Source of the DNA: Bathynomus jamesi
Lineage: Eukaryota; Arthropoda; Malacostraca; Isopoda; Cirolanidae
Reading direction: 5' to 3'
Length of the DNA: 64,000 nucleotides
Assembly (NCBI GenBank): GCA_023014485.1
Contig: JAJOZX010000091.1
Coordinates: 333,501 to 397,500, forward strand
Below, one piece after another: positions 32,340 to 42,439 of this stretch. Within the stretch, counting starts at the first letter, position 1. Every line of letters starts with the position of its first letter. Both the position numbers and the translations under genes were made by a program. Under the pieces are notes generated by a model. It saw nothing but the letters and a program-made list of their open reading frames with translations, had not been told where the DNA came from and ran no database searches.

Positions 32340-32850
32340 TGTATTGAAATGAAATGAAATGAAATGAAAAGGTTTATTGGCAGACTATAGTCCATATGAC
32401 AAATATTATTAATACAATGACAGTTCATACACTAAGGATAAAAGTATATACAATTGATTAGAAATAATACTGCACTGTCGAAGTTAAGTGGAGCTACAGA
32501 CAGACGTTTCCGTACCAAGAAGTCCATAGCTTAGAGGATAAATGGCAGGACTCATTATTTCTGTTGTATTATTTATACTGTATTATTTATACTGTATTAT
32601 TTATACTGTATTATTTATACTGTATTATTTATACTGTATTATTTATACTGTATTATTTATACTGTATTATTTATATTGTATTATTTATATTGTATTATTT
32701 ATATTGTATTATTTCTAATCAATTGTATATATTTCTATCCTTAGTATATGAACTGTCATTGTATTAATAATATTTGTCATATGGACTATTATAGTCTGGC
32801 AATAAACCTTTTCAGTTTCATTTTCATTCATTTTCATTTTTTCTTTACGA
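32340..32850. repeat. Two retroelement 3' tails in opposite orientation around a 14-bp minisatellite
   Basis: 32347-32476 and the complement of 32708-32840 match over about 130 bp (CCATATGACAAATATTATTA, ATACAATGACAGTTCATA, ACAATTGATTAGAAATAAT). Outer tails are GAAAT repeats on one side and TTTCATT-like on the other. Between them, 32565-32712 is about ten copies of TACTGTATTATTTA. The minisatellite unit resembles the inner edge of each arm. No real ORF: the Tyr/Ile/Leu frame is a repeat artefact. Confidence 0.82.
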
Positions 32851-33027
32851 AGCAAAAAGTTAAATTACAAGTTTTATTAATTAAAATTATTTCATAGAAA
32901 AAGTCATTGTTATTTCCCTAAAAAATCCAAAATGTTGTTAAATGGATATTCTTTAAAATTTCGTAGATTTTTTCGTTTAATGAAGGAATAGAATCAATGT
33001 TTCCATGTATTTCATTTGGAAATAGAA

Positions 33028-33366
33028 TTAATAACACACAAAACAAACGTGGTCTCTTTCAGAGAGAGAGAGAGAGATTTTGATTTTTTCATACAAACTG
33101 AAAACAGAGGCCATAAAACCTGTGGATCCACTAACATGTTTGTTATCTTGTAAAAGATTTTTCAACATTGGCGCAACCCGTAAAACATTCCCTAACTTTC
33201 TAATTACTGGACATATGACAGTGAAATTTTGCTCGTACAGAGCGGCAACTTCACGCATAAAAACACTCGCTTGAAGGTATGCTTCATCATTATACAGTCT
33301 TCCACGTTCTCCACGCAACAATAGCAAGTTACTGAACGAACTCGTATTTCTTTTCCAAGGAACCAT
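33028..33366 (-). CDS. Unrecognised 112-residue ORF
   Basis: The minus-strand frame opens MVPWKRNTSSFSNLLLLRGE, and its middle reads VFMREVAALYEQNFTVICPV. The end runs into a GAGAGA microsatellite translation. The amino-acid mix is protein-like rather than low complexity, and no stops interrupt it. I recognise no domain. It could be an exon or a retroelement scrap. The start is simply the first ATG. Confidence 0.25.
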   Translation of the reverse strand: MVPWKRNTSSFSNLLLLRGERGRLYNDEAYLQASVFMREVAALYEQNFTVICPVIRKLGNVLRVAPMLKNLLQDNKHVSGSTGFMASVFSLYEKIKISLSLSERDHVCFVCY

Positions 33367-34110
33367 TAACGCGCGCGGATCGGGACGTTGCCGTATTTAA
33401 TAAATTATTAAATCAACCAGTTCGATAAGAGTGAAGAATATGGTGTAAACTGCGTCATACATCGGAAAATAGAAGATGTTATTTGGTGACTGAATCATTT
33501 CGAAAGATCTGCGACAATTAAGATCTTATCTGTTACTGGATTCAAATTCTTTGAAAGGAATTTATATTTACGGCAACAGTTCATGCGTAACATGACGCTA
33601 ATGATGTTACTTCAAAATAAATTTGGTTTAAACACAGGAATATATTTACTTCGAATTGGGTTTGATTTCATTTGGGAAATTTAGAAATGATTAATTCCAA
33701 GTAAATATAATCTAATATGTTTTTAATCTGAACAAAAGTCATTTTGAAGTAACATTATTTATTTTGTTCAGTTTTAACAAAATTGAACCTGATAATTTTG
33801 AACACTTTGTTAGTCTAAAATCCAATTCATTTTTTTTTTTTTTTTTAGAATTAAATAAGAATTTTAGCATAATAACCAACGAGTCATGATAAGTTACCGC
33901 TTTGTACTCGCATAATTTCCCCGTGATTTGTTCATCCAATACAAAATTATGGGAAATTTAGTGAGTTGCGCTAATAAAAAAAATGTAGTTACAGACTTCT
34001 TCAGGATTATTTTTCAGCGACTTCTTTTTTGTATTTGTTTTTCATTCTTCTTGTTTCACTTGTAAGTTCTTAATATCCACCATTGAACCTCATTCGTTCT
34101 TGAATCTTGC
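33367..34110. other. Unassigned AT-rich DNA
   Basis: A run of about 18 T at 33829-33846. No gene or element recognised. Confidence 0.55.
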
Positions 34111-34290
34111 GGCTACGTGGTAACCAGTGTCGTAACACCGCTTTCCGTCAACCAGCAGCGAAGTTAAGCGACATTGGGTCTGGTTAGTACTTAAATGGGA
34201 GGCCGTTCTCCGCGTCTAGATGATGTAGCGACCCGTGGTTCGAATCCCACGTAAAACTGTAGGTCCTCTCCGTCATATAAAACTAGATAG
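34111..34290 (+). mobile_element. 5S-rRNA/tRNA composite SINE, copy 2 (best preserved)
   Basis: The first ~120 bp align with a whole 5S rRNA: GGCTACGTGG start, GCGAAGTTAAGCGACATTGG (box A region), TCTGGTTAGTACTTAAATGG (intermediate element and box C), and GATGATGTAGCG end. CCCGTGGTTCGAATCCCACG follows, a tRNA T-arm with a B-box. The tail has AAAACTGTAGGTCCTCTCCG, TCATAT. An internal RNA polymerase III promoter of both types is therefore suggested by sequence. Confidence 0.85.
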
Positions 34291-34800
34291 TGAGGAGATC
34301 ATCAAACTCTAAAAGTGCCTCCAGGAAGTTATAGAGCTAAAAATCTCAGACCCCCCCCGAGACTATATGAAAATGTTTCTCTTATATTTACACTTAACAT
34401 CTTTATTAATATTTTTATTACTTTTATTTTTTTTAATTTTAATCCTATTTTGTTTTTATTTTTTATTATTATTTCATTACTCGTATTTTTGTTTTTAATA
34501 TTTTTATTATTTCTCGTTGCAAGTTGTATCATGAAAGTTAATCTACTTTCTGCCAACAAACTTTTTATTTTTATCATTTTTATTTACAAAACTTCATTTG
34601 AAATGAAACAAAATATCTCGAAGACACGTTCATTTCCATATTTTGCAGTACGGAATTATGTAATAGTTTAGTAAACGAATGAAAGAGAAATGATTTAATC
34701 TTTTGACTTTCATGAAAAGATAAAAATTTAATACATTTTAAAGTTACGAAATGAGATTTGTCAAAGTATAAAAAATGATCAAGTCTTTCTAGCACACACT

Positions 34801-34802
<2 letters not shown>
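34291..34802. other. Unassigned AT-rich DNA
   Basis: T-rich stretch 34380-34500; low-complexity frames only. Confidence 0.55.

Positions 34803-34856
<54 letters not shown>
34803..34856. repeat. (CT)n microsatellite
   Basis: About 27 CT units, directly upstream of the truncated LINE at 34857. Confidence 0.96.
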
Positions 34857-34858
<2 letters not shown>

Positions 34859-35055
34859 GTTACCTTCAGAAGTTGTGAACAGTTCCTCTGTGGATCAGTT
34901 CAAGAAAAGGTTAGACCAAATCTTGCACACTATTTGAGGGTGTAGAAAATTTTCCCTGGCACCCGTTGCCATTAGTACCTCCTCGGTATGGGCCGCAAGG
35001 CCTTTTGAGGTACTTCTTTTCCTTGTAACTCTTTGTAACTCTCTCTCTCCCTCTC
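34857..35055 (+). pseudogene. CR1-like LINE, only last ~24 codons and 3' UTR
   Basis: Starts within the C-terminal codons (LPSEVVNSSSVDQFKKRLDQ, ILHTI, stop). It is almost identical to the copy at 37728-38758 and shares the GCCTTTTGAGGTACTTC 3' UTR and GTAACTCTCTCTC tail. (CT)n abuts the 5' end. Confidence 0.88.
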
Positions 35056-35220
35056 TCCCCATAAGCAAGCTACTGACTTTTTTTAAATCCATATATCTAA
35101 AATCTAATTAAACAAACCTAATTTAACCTAATCTAACCTTGGTGCTATCGAACAAGAAGGACATAAGCGTTTCGGGCGCAATTGAGGGCTTGAATGGTGT
35201 TTTCTGTTGTCATTAAATAG

Positions 35221-35763
35221 TAGGGATGAAACGGGTAGCTATTTTACCGGTTAATTGGGTTCGGGTACCCGAAGTGTAATACCCGATTGGGTCTCGCAAC
35301 ATTATCATTAAAATTAAATTTAAATTAAAACAACAGCCATTTTTGGAACATAATACTTTATTCTACTACGCAAAAACTTAAGCATAATACTGAATGTTAC
35401 GCGATGCAAAATGCAAATACAGATAATTTTTCACAATTTTACGCAATTTGTTTTATAAATAAAAAAAAATTATAAACAAGAAATGGATGTGAACATAAAC
35501 ATTCTTTTAAATTTTTCAGACCATCAAAGTTAGCACACGGCATATTAAAGTTGTACTTAAGTAGAAGCAGCATCTCAGCCTGCTTTGAGTCGTGAAAATT
35601 CTCGTCTAAACAACCTCGAGTATTTTCACGACTGCTTTGAGTCGCGAAGACAGTCCCGTGTACTTAGATTTTTACTACCCGATTTTTTAGCAATTACGCG
35701 ATCGGGTTGGGTATGCTCGGGTAATACTTTACCCGATCGGGTCGGGTACCCGTTTCATCCCTG
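35221..35763. mobile_element. hAT MITE with TACCCG subterminal arrays
   Basis: Ends TAGGGATGAAACGGGTA and the complement of CAGGGATGAAACGGGTACCC. Perfect 8-bp duplications TTAAATAG (35213-35220, 35764-35771). TACCCG/CGGGTA motifs repeat at both ends. A hairpin (AGTCGTGAAAAT/ATTTTCACGACT) lies at about 35588-35634. No transposase. Confidence 0.93.
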
Positions 35764-35771
35764 TTAAATAG

Positions 35772-35993
35772 TGAGGTATGCGCTAATCTAGCCTAGCCTA
35801 ACCAAGCCCAAAGTAACTTAACCTAATCAGAACTAACGTATCTTTTTACCAACAATAAAAATGTTTGTAGATTTTTTCATATAATTTTTGTAATGTTCCG
35901 AGGTATCCAGAGTGTTACACCTCAAAAAAATTGCCGCACTACATCTCTGATTGTCACTTACTCGACCTCACTTATGCACAGTTGCCTACACAC

Positions 35994-36031
<38 letters not shown>

Positions 36032-37009
36032 AAAGTTATACAGGAGATTTCATTATTATTTTTTATTTCTAAGCCTCTCCGTATCTACAATTTCATCATG
36101 ACATATATTCTATTTTTTTCTTTAACTTGAGAGCCCAGTAAAGCCTATAGTTTAACCGTCTAACTCCTGGGGACGTACATGTGATATTGAGATTTTGAAT
36201 TTGAACTTTGAAATTTTTTTTTTAGACAAAATTTACCACCACAATAACGCCCGAATAATTTGTAATTGTAAATACTAAATTGCAAGAATAATTAATTGTG
36301 TTTACAAATTTAGAGACTACAACAATGCGAGAGAAGAAAGAAGCCTCTCTACAATTTGTATCACGTACCCACCATTTTTTTTATTATAGCGTATCCAAAA
36401 TGACTGTACCCAATGGGAAATACATTGAAATTCGTAACCCGATGGGAAATATATTTGTGGGACCATATCATAAATGTTCAGAATGGTTTCCATTCATTTC
36501 AAAGGACTTTAATTAAATTTAATTTAATTAATTAATTCAATTAATTAATTCTCATAAGGTTGAGACTTTTCTGGTATTGTAAATTTTGAGGTTCCTCACG
36601 CTATAAGCGAGTTTTACGATCTTGTTTTATACCACTATTTCTTAACCTGAGGGAAATTTCAGGAATCCAGGGAGGAAATTTTGTTTGGTGATCATATAAT
36701 TAGTGTGCATTATAAGTCTGCTAATTTTATTAAATTTTGTCTTCGAGGCTACTTTTTTCCGTATCCTAATGGAGGGGGGAAATCGGGTAGGGCGAACTGG
36801 TCGAAAGGGGAAATGACACGAAAAAGGTTAAGAACCGCTGTTTTATATGGATAACATTTGGCTCTCACAACCATGAATTTTACAGTTTGCTATTTTTTAT
36901 AATTAATAAATCCTCAGTTTCGCAATCCAACAAGTTTCGTTCATCGACCTCTTTTCGTACGGAAATCAGGTTCATGAACCTCTCTCTCTCTCTCATTTCT
37001 CCATTACGT
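35772..37009. other. Unassigned DNA
   Basis: Holds (CA)n at 35984-36029 and a LINE 3' scrap near 36120-36155. A 72-codon ORF at 36298-36516 has no recognised motif. No gene supported. Confidence 0.5.
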
Positions 37010-37165
37010 GGGGTTGAGTGTGCTCCAAGGGGTTACCTGAACCAGAGAGAAACAGACTAAGAGGTCAGCTCAACTCCACCCGATGTCAGCGGCCGGGAGC
37101 GAACTGGTGACACGCTGCTCAGAGTCCGTCACACTAATCTTTGACCTGCCTGGCGCCCCCATATA
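37010..37165 (-). mobile_element. tRNA-derived SINE-like fragment 1
   Basis: The minus strand reads GATTAGTGTGACGGACTCTG, then about 15 bp later CAGTTCGCTCCCGGC, like weakened A and B boxes of a tRNA. Lies directly beside two similar tRNA-like segments in the same orientation. Confidence 0.5.
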
Positions 37166-37199
37166 TATTATATATAGCTTGAGTTAACCTTGGTTTTGC

Positions 37200-37325
37200 T
37201 TCTGCCTGAATTGTTCATTCTGACGAAGGTCAAGCTTGTCACTCCATCTACAGTTTAACGTGAAATCTGAACCACGCCCCACCAGCAGCCCAGCGTTTTA
37301 ACCACTAGGCTACACATGGTACCCA
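37200..37325 (-). mobile_element. tRNA-derived SINE-like fragment 2
   Basis: The minus strand reads TGTGTAGCCTAGTGGTTAAA (A box TAGCCTAGTGG) and, about 30 bp on, GTGGTTCAGATTTCAC (B-box-like). SINE head or a decayed tRNA. Confidence 0.6.
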
Positions 37326-37354
37326 TTTATCTACCAACCAATTTTTATTGTAAG

Positions 37355-37470
37355 GAAGGATGAACAGCTGGGTTTTGCTGCGCGCCGGCTGCCTTCACCG
37401 GGTCTCGATCCCGGGGCCGATGGATTCGTCATCCGCGACGCTAACCACTACACCACCGAGTGTTTTACGT
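37355..37470 (-). mobile_element. tRNA-derived SINE-like fragment 3
   Basis: The minus strand has a clear A box (TGGTGTAGTGGTTAGCG) and a B box (GGATCGAGACC). The latter lies in a perfect T-arm: CCGGG stem, 7-base loop ATCGAGA, CCCGG. The anticodon arm and acceptor stem do not pair well, so this is more likely a SINE head than a functional tRNA. Confidence 0.68.
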
Positions 37471-37727
37471 AGCGTTGCCGAGTTTTACGAATTGTTGCCA
37501 ATTTCTACATGTCTATATATCTTCTTTCTATTCTGTTTACACAAAGTCTAAAGTTGGAGAAGAGCAAAAAGTAAAAACTTTCTTTGGAGAAACATTTCAT
37601 CTTCTCTTTGCGAGAATCATTCCTTTTTACCTTATTAAAAGTTAGCTTTATTTGCAAACACCGGAAAAGCATTTTTATTTAACTCGACAGGATAAAATAT
37701 AGGAACAGTAGTTGAAAATATTTTATG

Positions 37728-38756
37728 AGAGAGAGTTACAAGGAGTTACAAGGAAAAGAAGTACCTCAAAAGGTCTTGCGGCCCATACCGATGAGGTACC
37801 AATGGCAACGGGTGCCAGGGAAAATTTTCTACACCCTCAAATCGTGTGCAAGATTTGGTCTAACCTTTTCTTGAACTGATCCACAGAGGAACTGTTCACA
37901 ACTTCTGAAGGTAACCTGTTCCACGTGTCACAGATCTTATAGATAAAGTAATTTCCACACACACTAGTCCTAAACCGTTTCAAATCCAACTTCCAACCAT
38001 TGCTGCGAATTGGGTTATCATTTAAACTAAACATGCTTCTAAAATCGACATCGTTGAACCCGCGTAAGAGCTTGAAAACCTCGATGAGTTGACCGCGCAG
38101 CCTCCGAGTTTCCAGCGAAAACAAGTACAGGGCGCGTAAGCGTCGATTGTAGCCCATATGCCTAACGGAAGAGATTAACTTTGTGGCCTTCGCCTCGTAA
38201 ACTTAAGGTCGCTGCTAATTAGCACACCCAAGTCCTTTTCCAAATCAGTCGCCTCGATATTACTCCCCAACATCGAGTAATCCGACTTGGGATTGGCGTA
38301 GCCAATGTGCATCACCTTGCATTTACCCAAGTTAAACGGCATTTGCCATTTTTCGGACCACTCTCCTATCCTACTAGGTCCGCACGCAATTGCTTGATCG
38401 CTTCGGGCGTCCCAACATTGGCCCCAAGTTTGGTGTCATCAGCGAATTTGGCGATCCGACTGATGATGCCACCGTCGATATCATTTATGTAAATGATAAA
38501 CAACAGTGGCCCCAAAACGGAACCCTGAGGAAGCCCACTAGTGACCGAGGCCCAACCCGAACTAACCCCTTTAATTACAACTCTCTGCCGCCTATTCTTC
38601 AGCCAGTTTTCAATCCACCTACCTACTTTCCCACCGATACCCAGCGCGCGGACTTTCGCCATTAGCCGGCGGTGAGGTACCTTATCAAAGGCTTTCTGAA
38701 AGTCGAGATAAAGTATATCAATCGCTCTACTCTTATCATACTCACCCAACATGACG

Positions 38757-38758
<2 letters not shown>
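37728..38758 (-). pseudogene. CR1-like LINE, 5'-truncated with internal deletion
   Basis: The minus strand starts near 38758 and reads LYLDFQKAFDKVPHRRLMAK, LPQGSVLGPLLFIIYINDID, KFADDTKLGANVG (active site intact). After a frameshift at about 38366 comes WQMPFNLGKCKVMHIGYANP and LGVLISSDLKFTR. The text then jumps to KATKLISSVRHMGYNRRLRA. Compared with the LINE at 21721, about 65-70 residues (the RPHLEYAVQFW region) are missing. The C-terminus WNRLPSEVVNSSSVDQFKKR and the 3' UTR follow to the GTAACTCTCTCTC tail at 37728. Non-functional. Confidence 0.9.

Positions 38759-38838
<80 letters not shown>
38759..38838. repeat. (GA)n microsatellite
   Basis: About 40 GA units, abutting the 5' truncation of the LINE at 37728-38758 ((CT)n on its sense strand). 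Confidence 0.97.
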
Positions 38839-38841
<3 letters not shown>

Positions 38842-38944
38842 AGTATAGTATTGGTAATCGGTATTGAAATAAGTGAAGGTGTAGGTATTTACAAGTATAA
38901 AACTAAAATATTTTTTAGAGTATAAGTGTAGGTATGAGTATAGA

Positions 38945-39306
38945 TATATGGTGGGCCTAGTTTTAGCCGAGTGAGGTGATGCTGATTAATTTAGTGCTAA
39001 TGACTAATTGATGTAATGATTGATTGTTAATGATAGGCTGGGTCAACAATTTATGATGTCCTGCGGTATCACCGGTTTGAAGGTGGCTAATGGAGTAGGC
39101 CTACTATGATTACTTCTGAGTGATACGAATTGATTCGAGGTCACCAGCATGGATTACACCCAAGCAAATATTGTTAAGGTTAGAAAAATTACCTTATGGT
39201 TTTGTGTTTAATTAAGAAAATAAATTATTTATTTGTTCACAGTGATTAACATGGCAATGAAGGTATTTACGGTGATTAACAATTATATAACGGCATTTAT
39301 AGTATG
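38945..39306. repeat. Dispersed repeat, copy 2
   Basis: Aligns with 19251-19640. It ends where the Tc1-like left end begins at 39307, suggesting that element inserted into it. Confidence 0.75.
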
Positions 39307-39920
39307 CTAAATACACTGCGTTCGCACTTATTAAGCAGATTACATTTTCTCCAATGTTTTCAAAAGTTTTTCCCCGATTTCAAAGAAATTTGTAGCAAAT
39401 AATCATTATATATAGCAGCATTGATGGTATTCATTTCGATAAAATATTTTGATAATTAAAATAGTTATCTCATTTTATTGAAAAATATGTAAAATATTGT
39501 GTTCCGAATTATTAAGCAAGTATTCTATTTACGGATCTAAATGGTGAAAATGGGTAAGAAGAAGGATTTAACACTAACTGAGAAAAGAAAAATAGTCAAG
39601 TTACTCGCTGAAAATATTAAATCTATTGAAATTGCGAAGCAGTTTGGCAGAGCTTATCGAACTGTAAACAGGTTTGTAGCGGAGGGTACCAAACTGAGGC
39701 AGCGAAGTTATAAAGGAGCTATAAGAAAAGTGACAAGGCGGCAGATATCTGTAATCAAGCGCAAACTGCAAAGCATCCATTGTCCTTAAGTAAAGAGGTT
39801 TTTGAGCAGGCTGGCATACATAATGTACCAAGAACATCTCGATGTGGAATCGTCCAAACAATTGGCAAGACGTGTAAACCTACGATTCAGTCACCATTAA
39901 CACCCAGGTACAAGAAACTG
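39307..39920 (+). mobile_element. Tc1-like transposon, left part only
   Basis: Begins ACACTGCGTTCGCACTTATT, AAGCAG, with a related GTTCCGAATTATTAAGCAAG motif at about 39500. The N-terminal third of the transposase follows. The rest is missing: sequence switches at about 39925 to another family. Confidence 0.65.
39541..39920 (+). pseudogene. Tc1-family transposase, N-terminal DNA-binding part
   Basis: Opens MVKMGKKKDLTLTEKRKIVK, helix-turn-helix (SIEIAKQFGRAYRTVNRFVA), then RKVTRRQISVIKRKL, a stop/frameshift at 39789, and SKEVFEQAGIHNVPRTSRCG in another frame. The paired HTH module and the R-K-V-T linker are typical of Tc3-like transposases. The DDE catalytic domain is absent. Confidence 0.78.
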
Positions 39921-39925
39921 CAAGA

Positions 39926-40405
39926 AACTGCAACTGTACAAACTAAAAGATGAACGCATTGCAACTGTTGCCCTGAAGAAAATGATGAATCATTTATGGT
40001 ATCTTTCAGAGGAGTTAATATCATTTGCGCTCTTTGATGATGGCGTGCTACACCAAACTAAAAACCGAATGAAGCAAGCATTGCAAAACGGCGCCGAACC
40101 AAATCCAGAGAAAAAGCGGTTATTGAAAACAGAGAACTGGAAGACTTTGTTAGTGCAAATACAAAAGAATTTTTTAATAGACTTGGTTTATCATCAACGT
40201 TTCTTAATAAGAACTCTGAAGAGTGGAATGAAGATTACTGCTACAACAACGTAACAAAAGTCACAGAGGAGTTAGATTAGTCGATGAATACAACAAACTA
40301 ATCACAAATGATGAAGAACAGAAACAGTATCTCCTCCAAGTGGTAAAGAAATATAGAGCTGCTCTTCCAAATAAAAACAAGAAGACAATATCATCATTAT
40401 GAAAT
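39926..40405 (+). pseudogene. Fragment of a multicopy arthropod ORF family
   Basis: Reads MMNHLWYLSEELISFALFDD, then (frameshift near 40160) FFNRLGLSSTFLNKNSEEWN, LVDEYNKLITNDEEQKQYLL and RAALPNKNK. The HLWYLSEEL motif marks the C-terminal half of a family I have seen annotated as uncharacterised in many invertebrate genomes. No function is known to me. Stops and frameshifts break it. Confidence 0.6.
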
Positions 40406-40691
40406 TAACAGTGAAATATAATGAACAAAAGGTTATTATTATTACGGAAGTCTTATTATTATTATTACAGAAGAACTGTCAATTTGAAAATGTAGTGGTT
40501 ATGATAGGCCTACCGGGGAACTTCCATTTAAAAAAGGTAACACGCCATATGCTTTACCTCAAGGGTGGTGTGGAAACAGCATATATTTCTTATTTTGTGT
40601 CTGATTTTCAACTTATGGTAGCGACCCCTAAAAATTAATTTTTTTAATTCAAAATTTGCATGCATTACTTTTTTACCAAATTAAACAATCA

Positions 40692-40751
40692 GAGGGTGGC
40701 CCGAAAAAAAATTAAAAAAATTTTTTTCGGTCAATTTTTGAATCACCCTTA
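40692..40751. mobile_element. 60-bp palindromic micro-MITE
   Basis: AGGGTG...CACCCT ends with an inner CCGAAAAAAAATT/AAATTTTTTTCGG palindrome. It resembles the CAGGGTG mariner-type ends elsewhere in the window. Confidence 0.6.
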
Positions 40752-40782
40752 TATATATATATATATATATATATAATAATTA

Positions 40783-40828
<46 letters not shown>

Positions 40829-40860
40829 TTATTATATTATTATATATAATATAATAACGT
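40752..40860. repeat. (TA)n tracts
   Basis: Several TA runs with TAA interruptions. Confidence 0.9.
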
Positions 40861-41079
40861 TATAAAATAGTTGGATATTTGAGAGATACACTTTAATAAA
40901 GATCTGAATGCGCTCAATGCGCATGGTCAGCTTTTGATTTTGTAATGTCACAGAATCATGCGTGCCTTGCGGTGTGACAAATTTGGACCGGTTCTTTGGG
41001 TTCAGTTGTTTATTACGCTTTTCAGTATGTTCTTGCTGGTGCATGTAAATTGTAAAGTATAGGTGAGTGCAGTGCACAG

Positions 41080-41181
41080 TCGCAGTTGAATCGAATCGAA
41101 TCGAATCGAGAATCGAAAATAAGTGGCCGAATCGAATCGAAAATCGAATCGAAATAAAAATATCCGAATCGCACACCCTTA
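41080..41181. mobile_element. hAT-type end with GAATC array
   Basis: Repeated TCGAATCGAATCGAATCGA motifs ending CCGAATCGCACACCCTTA, whose complement TAAGGGTGTGCGATTCGG is hAT-end-like. The opposite end was not found. Confidence 0.55.
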
Positions 41182-41726
41182 ACGGCAACCGGCTGAGATC
41201 GAACGGCGCTGAGTTTCGAAAAAGTGCTTCTGTAGGCTGACGGCGGAAGGTCTTACTTGACGATAGATCGGAAGCTTTGAAGGAACAGCAAGCCGCTCTC
41301 CGGTGGTATTAAGCTTATTAATGAACTTAGGACTAAACACAAATTTAACTCGAAGTTTTTAGAGTATTCGGCTTGGTACATGATTTTAACTTACTGTGAC
41401 CAGAGATGATATTGCGGAAGTTTTTGAACCTTTAAATAGTTCAGATGTTTTTAATGTAATAAACAGAATTTAATATGATTATTATTAACAGGATTTGTTA
41501 ATTAATTTGATTATTCGTTAAAATGTTATAAATATAACGGTTGTCTATTTCGAAGCAAGCTCTATCAGACATAAAAAGTGAAGAGAGAGAGGAATTGGTC
41601 CCAATCATGCAAAAGCTTTTAATTGCGGTCTTCTTTTAATCAATAGCTACGGGCTTACGGCCTTTTAAACAATAGAAGAACGCGTAAACTGTGTGAAGTG
41701 CCCTTTCGCGCGGCAATTTTTATATA
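41182..41726. other. Unassigned DNA
   Basis: No gene or repeat recognised. Confidence 0.5.
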
Positions 41727-42375
41727 CAGGGTGTCTCAAAAATCACTATCTATTTCGGTGACATTAGATGTTTTTTTTAAAAATGCTATGCTGGCATAAA
41801 GATATGTACTTCTGGTGCAAATTTGTGTATTTAAAAAAAGTTAATTGGTTTATTATCTTGACATGCTTGAACAATTCCTCGAACCTCAACTTCTTACAGA
41901 TGGCATTCTTGACACAGTAGTTTTTCAGCAGGATGGAGCACCGTGCCATTATGCAATAATTGTACGTGATTATCTTGACAGACGCTTCCCCGGTCGCTGG
42001 ATTGGTCGTGGAGGAACACAACCATGGGCAGCACGTTCACCCGATTTAACACCATTAGATTTTTTCGCCTGGGGTTTCATTAAGTCTAAGGTGTACACTG
42101 GTAGAAGAATTAGTGATGTAGCCGAACTTCGAAATCGTATTACCGATGCAGTTCAGAAAATAACACCTCAAATGCTGGAAAGTGTGTTCCGGGAAACAAC
42201 TTATCGCTTTGAGCTCTGTAGAGACACTGATGGTCGCCATGTGGAGACAGATAAATAAATAGCACTAATTCTTTGTGGCACTTACTTTGAAATAAATATA
42301 TTTTTCATGTCTTAAACCAGTTTTTCGTAATTCCCATTATTTTTCAAAATAGATAGTGACTTTTGAGACACCCTG
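41727..42375 (+). mobile_element. Mariner-type (DD41D-like) element, N-terminally deleted
   Basis: Inverted ends CAGGGTGTCTCAAAAATCAC and the complement of CAGGGTGTCTCAAAAGTCAC, about 29 bp, with TA at 41725-41726 and 42376-42377. 649 bp. Confidence 0.93.
41845..42258 (+). pseudogene. DD41D-like transposase, C-terminal part, open frame
   Basis: An uninterrupted frame reads YYLDMLEQFLEPQLL, VFQQDGAPCHYAIIVRDYLD (second Asp), WIGRGGTQPWAARSPDLTPL and DFFAWGFIK (third Asp, 41 residues between). It ends RDTDGRHVETDK, stop. The DNA-binding domain and first catalytic Asp are deleted, so it cannot be active although the frame is clean. Confidence 0.87.
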
Positions 42376-42439
42376 TACTATAAACGAGATTACTTCTTGG
42401 CCTTATATGTATAAAATATGAATTGTGAAAAATTATGAA

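Noticed and set aside
37396..37463. Functional tRNA gene
   Set aside because: Good A box, B box and T-arm, but no convincing acceptor or anticodon stem.
40832..41188. 118-codon minus-strand ORF
   Set aside because: Its start is a translation of the GAATC array at a hAT end; the rest has no motif.
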